Both the position numbers and the translations under genes were made by a program. This document shows positions 62,811 to 64,000 of a stretch of 64,000 nt of DNA, in pieces (positions within the stretch are counted from its first letter, which is position 1; each line of letters opens with the position of its first letter). Source of the stretch: Treponema sp. (GTDB taxonomy: Bacteria > Spirochaetota > Spirochaetia > Treponematales > Breznakiellaceae); NCBI GenBank assembly GCA_009786715.1, contig WQRN01000001.1:109-64108 (forward strand), written 5' to 3'. The notes beneath the pieces are model-generated. The model saw nothing but the letters and a program-made list of their open reading frames with translations, was not told the DNA's origin and did not search any database.

Positions 62811-62957
62811 ATGGATATTAACACGACAGATTTAATCGCGTCATTGCATATAATGTGGAAAGGAATGTTGGGCTTGTTTGTCTGCTGCGGCGTTATCGCT
62901 CTTTTTACAATGGGTCTTATGAAAATATTTATGCCGAAGAAGAAGGAAGGGGCTTAA
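62811..62957 (+). CDS. Small membrane peptide, decarboxylase gamma-subunit-like
   Basis: A 48-residue peptide, MDINTTDLIASLHIMWKGML then one membrane helix (GLFVCCGVIALFTMGLMKIFM) and a basic end (PKKKEGA). Size, single helix and place 10 bases after oadB, with a perfect GGAG at 62801-62804, are like the OadG gamma subunits, which are short and poorly conserved. It is too short for routine prediction. Its last 29 bases overlap the convergent fumarase gene. Confidence 0.7.
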   Translation: MDINTTDLIASLHIMWKGMLGLFVCCGVIALFTMGLMKIFMPKKKEGA

Positions 62958-63501
62958 AAATATTATTTCCTTCGCAGTCTATGCTTACGATTAAAGGGCC
63001 GAAGAGATTTGTTCTCATTACCCACATGCACTCAGCCATACCCAGCTCGGGCCATATACAGTTTTCAATTTTTTCAATTTGGCTCGCGCCCAGAACCGCG
63101 CATCCTCCGGGGTATACGCAGTGAATGGCGCCTAATTCATTGCATGCGGCAGCGGTATTATCGCCCATGCCGCCCTTGCCAATCATAATTTTTACAGAGG
63201 TTTTTCTTAAGAAATCGCCTGCCCATTTTTCCAAACGTATTGAAGATGTGGGCCCGATGGATACCAGCTCTCTGTTTCCTTTAACAATGGGTCCCGCGTG
63301 ATAAACCGCCATCTCTTTGAAATCAAATGGCGGCAATTTTCCTTCTTTTGCAATCCTATGATACACTTCATCTCTTCCCGTAAAAAGAATACCGCTGAGA
63401 TAAATTATATTGCCGATCCTTAAATCTTTTATATCAGTTTCTGTGCCGCTTGTATTTATCTGCGCTCTTTGCGTAAAATTCGTTTCTAAAAATATTTTCA
63501 T
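62929..63501 (-). CDS. Class I fumarate hydratase, beta (C-terminal) part
   Basis: A 190-residue subunit of the two-subunit, iron-sulphur fumarase/tartrate dehydratase type. KDLRIGNIIYLSGILFTGRDEVYHRI, VYHAGPIVKG and MIGKGGMGD are family signatures. It pairs with the alpha gene upstream and acts in the cytoplasm on fumarate and malate. The ATG overlaps the alpha gene's stop by 4 bases (ATGA). The C-terminus overlaps the gamma-like peptide gene on the other strand by 29 bases. Tartrate dehydratase is an alternative. Confidence 0.9.
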   Translation of the reverse strand: MKIFLETNFTQRAQINTSGTETDIKDLRIGNIIYLSGILFTGRDEVYHRIAKEGKLPPFDFKEMAVYHAGPIVKGNRELVSIGPTSSIRLEKWAGDFLRKTSVKIMIGKGGMGDNTAAACNELGAIHCVYPGGCAVLGASQIEKIENCIWPELGMAECMWVMRTNLFGPLIVSIDCEGNNIFKPLPSSSA

Positions 63502-64000
63502 AACGACGCGCCTTTATAAGTCGGCAGATCGTATGATAAATCGCTTTTAAACCTGATAATTCCGCGTCTTAGCGCGTAACATGAGAGATTAACAGCGCAG
63601 GCTCTTGTAGCGGTGTGCCTCGCGGATGATTCAATATGCACTCCCATAGCGACGCGGTTTCCGCAAAGACCTTGCGCTCCGATGCCGAGACTGTTTAAAT
63701 TATCTAAAATTGCCTTTTCAAGAGCGGCTCCTTTCGGATGCGGATGGCTTGTGCCTAAAGCGCGAAGGCATGCTTTTTTAGCAAGGGACGCGGCATTGTC
63801 AATATTATGCCCAAGACCGATGCCGACAAGAAGGGGAGGGCAGGAATTAATTCCCATGCCTGTGACAATGCCGCGTACAAACGGGATAACGGCTTCAATT
63901 CCGTCTGAAGGATTAAAAACTTTTGCTTGTCCCGGCAAACTGCAGCCCGCGCCGGAAAAATAAAGCGTTATTTCCATTTCATCCGAGCCTGAGACAATAT
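63498..64000 (-). CDS. Class I fumarate hydratase, alpha (N-terminal) part, start off the window
   Basis: The open frame continues through base 64000, so the N-terminal residues are missing. At least 166 residues are visible. NSCPPLLVGIGLGHNID contains one of the cysteine ligands of the 4Fe-4S cluster. The segment ISFGAGCSLPGQ-like stretch (SGAGCSLPGQ) stands where the family has GGGSEN, an unusual change. The pair to the beta subunit is certain from adjacency and overlap by 4 bases. The direction and distance to oadB suggest malate/fumarate metabolism around the Na+ pump. Confidence 0.88.
   Translation of the reverse strand, partial: IVSGSDEMEITLYFSGAGCSLPGQAKVFNPSDGIEAVIPFVRGIVTGMGINSCPPLLVGIGLGHNIDNAASLAKKACLRALGTSHPHPKGAALEKAILDNLNSLGIGAQGLCGNRVAMGVHIESSARHTATRACAVNLSCYALRRGIIRFKSDLSYDLPTYKGASL

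Overview
The window looks like chromosomal DNA of an anaerobic, outer-membrane-bearing bacterium, most likely a spirochaete of the Treponema type. This is inferred from gene content only. The pointers are a V-type (not F-type) ATPase operon, an Rnf-like operon, many lipoprotein and outer-membrane-barrel genes, a lysine/alanine-rich histone-H1-like protein, a 4Fe-4S/[FeFe]-hydrogenase-like sensor kinase, a giant BadF-type activase, and a methionyl-tRNA synthetase with a C-terminal tRNA-binding domain. No phage, insertion sequence, CRISPR array or rRNA was seen.

Layout. 1-6756 (minus strand): start of carA, icd, a copper P-type ATPase, hisS, a lipoprotein phosphoesterase and a small barrel protein. 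6802-12890: MATE exporter, convergent acyl-CoA ligase, YitT-type membrane protein, an FRG-domain protein and a small exported protein. 12922-18055: giant 2-hydroxyacyl-CoA dehydratase activase-like protein and serine acetyltransferase. 18184-22854: secG, a PTS IIA protein and a partial V-ATPase operon (stalk, C, I, K, F), ended by a convergent rluA-type gene. 23806-31679: an Rnf-type operon (rnfC-D-G-E-A) preceded by a DUF212 protein and an unknown membrane protein and followed by a GH57-like protein without its catalytic residues. 31721-36132: metG, a FemAB-type transferase and ilvE. 36133-36725: two tRNA genes (Phe, Ala) with terminators and a degenerate copy of the tRNA-Ala 3' end. 36726-41587: histone-like protein and three proteins built of DUF1566, Sel1 and TPR/ankyrin modules. 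41642-47163: RND exporter, LolA-like protein and outer-membrane barrel, with a divergent TetR regulator. 47270-53369: a hydrogenase-like hybrid sensor kinase, a lipoprotein and a Cache-type hybrid kinase. 53374-59607: rubredoxin-flavin reductase, permease, CadC-like repressor, Cd/Zn ATPase, DUF1576 protein and CDF transporter. 59614-64000: UppP, VWA protein, Na+-decarboxylase beta subunit with an unpredicted 48-residue gamma-like peptide, and class I fumarase.

How it fits together. Ion-gradient machinery dominates: V-ATPase membrane parts, an Rnf-like complex, and OadB. This is joined by central carbon enzymes (isocitrate dehydrogenase, fumarase), a kinase that may sense H2 or redox state, and two metal-export loci. 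The most unusual points are: (1) an H-cluster-type domain fused to a PAS/hybrid kinase; (2) an Rnf operon without rnfB whose RnfG lacks the covalent-FMN motif and whose RnfE lacks the first conserved cysteine; (3) a V-ATPase operon without A, B, D or E genes; (4) a dispersed repeat that sits in frame inside the rluA-type gene; (5) a GH57 protein with both catalytic motifs lost. Starts and functions were judged by eye from conserved motifs. No database search was run.
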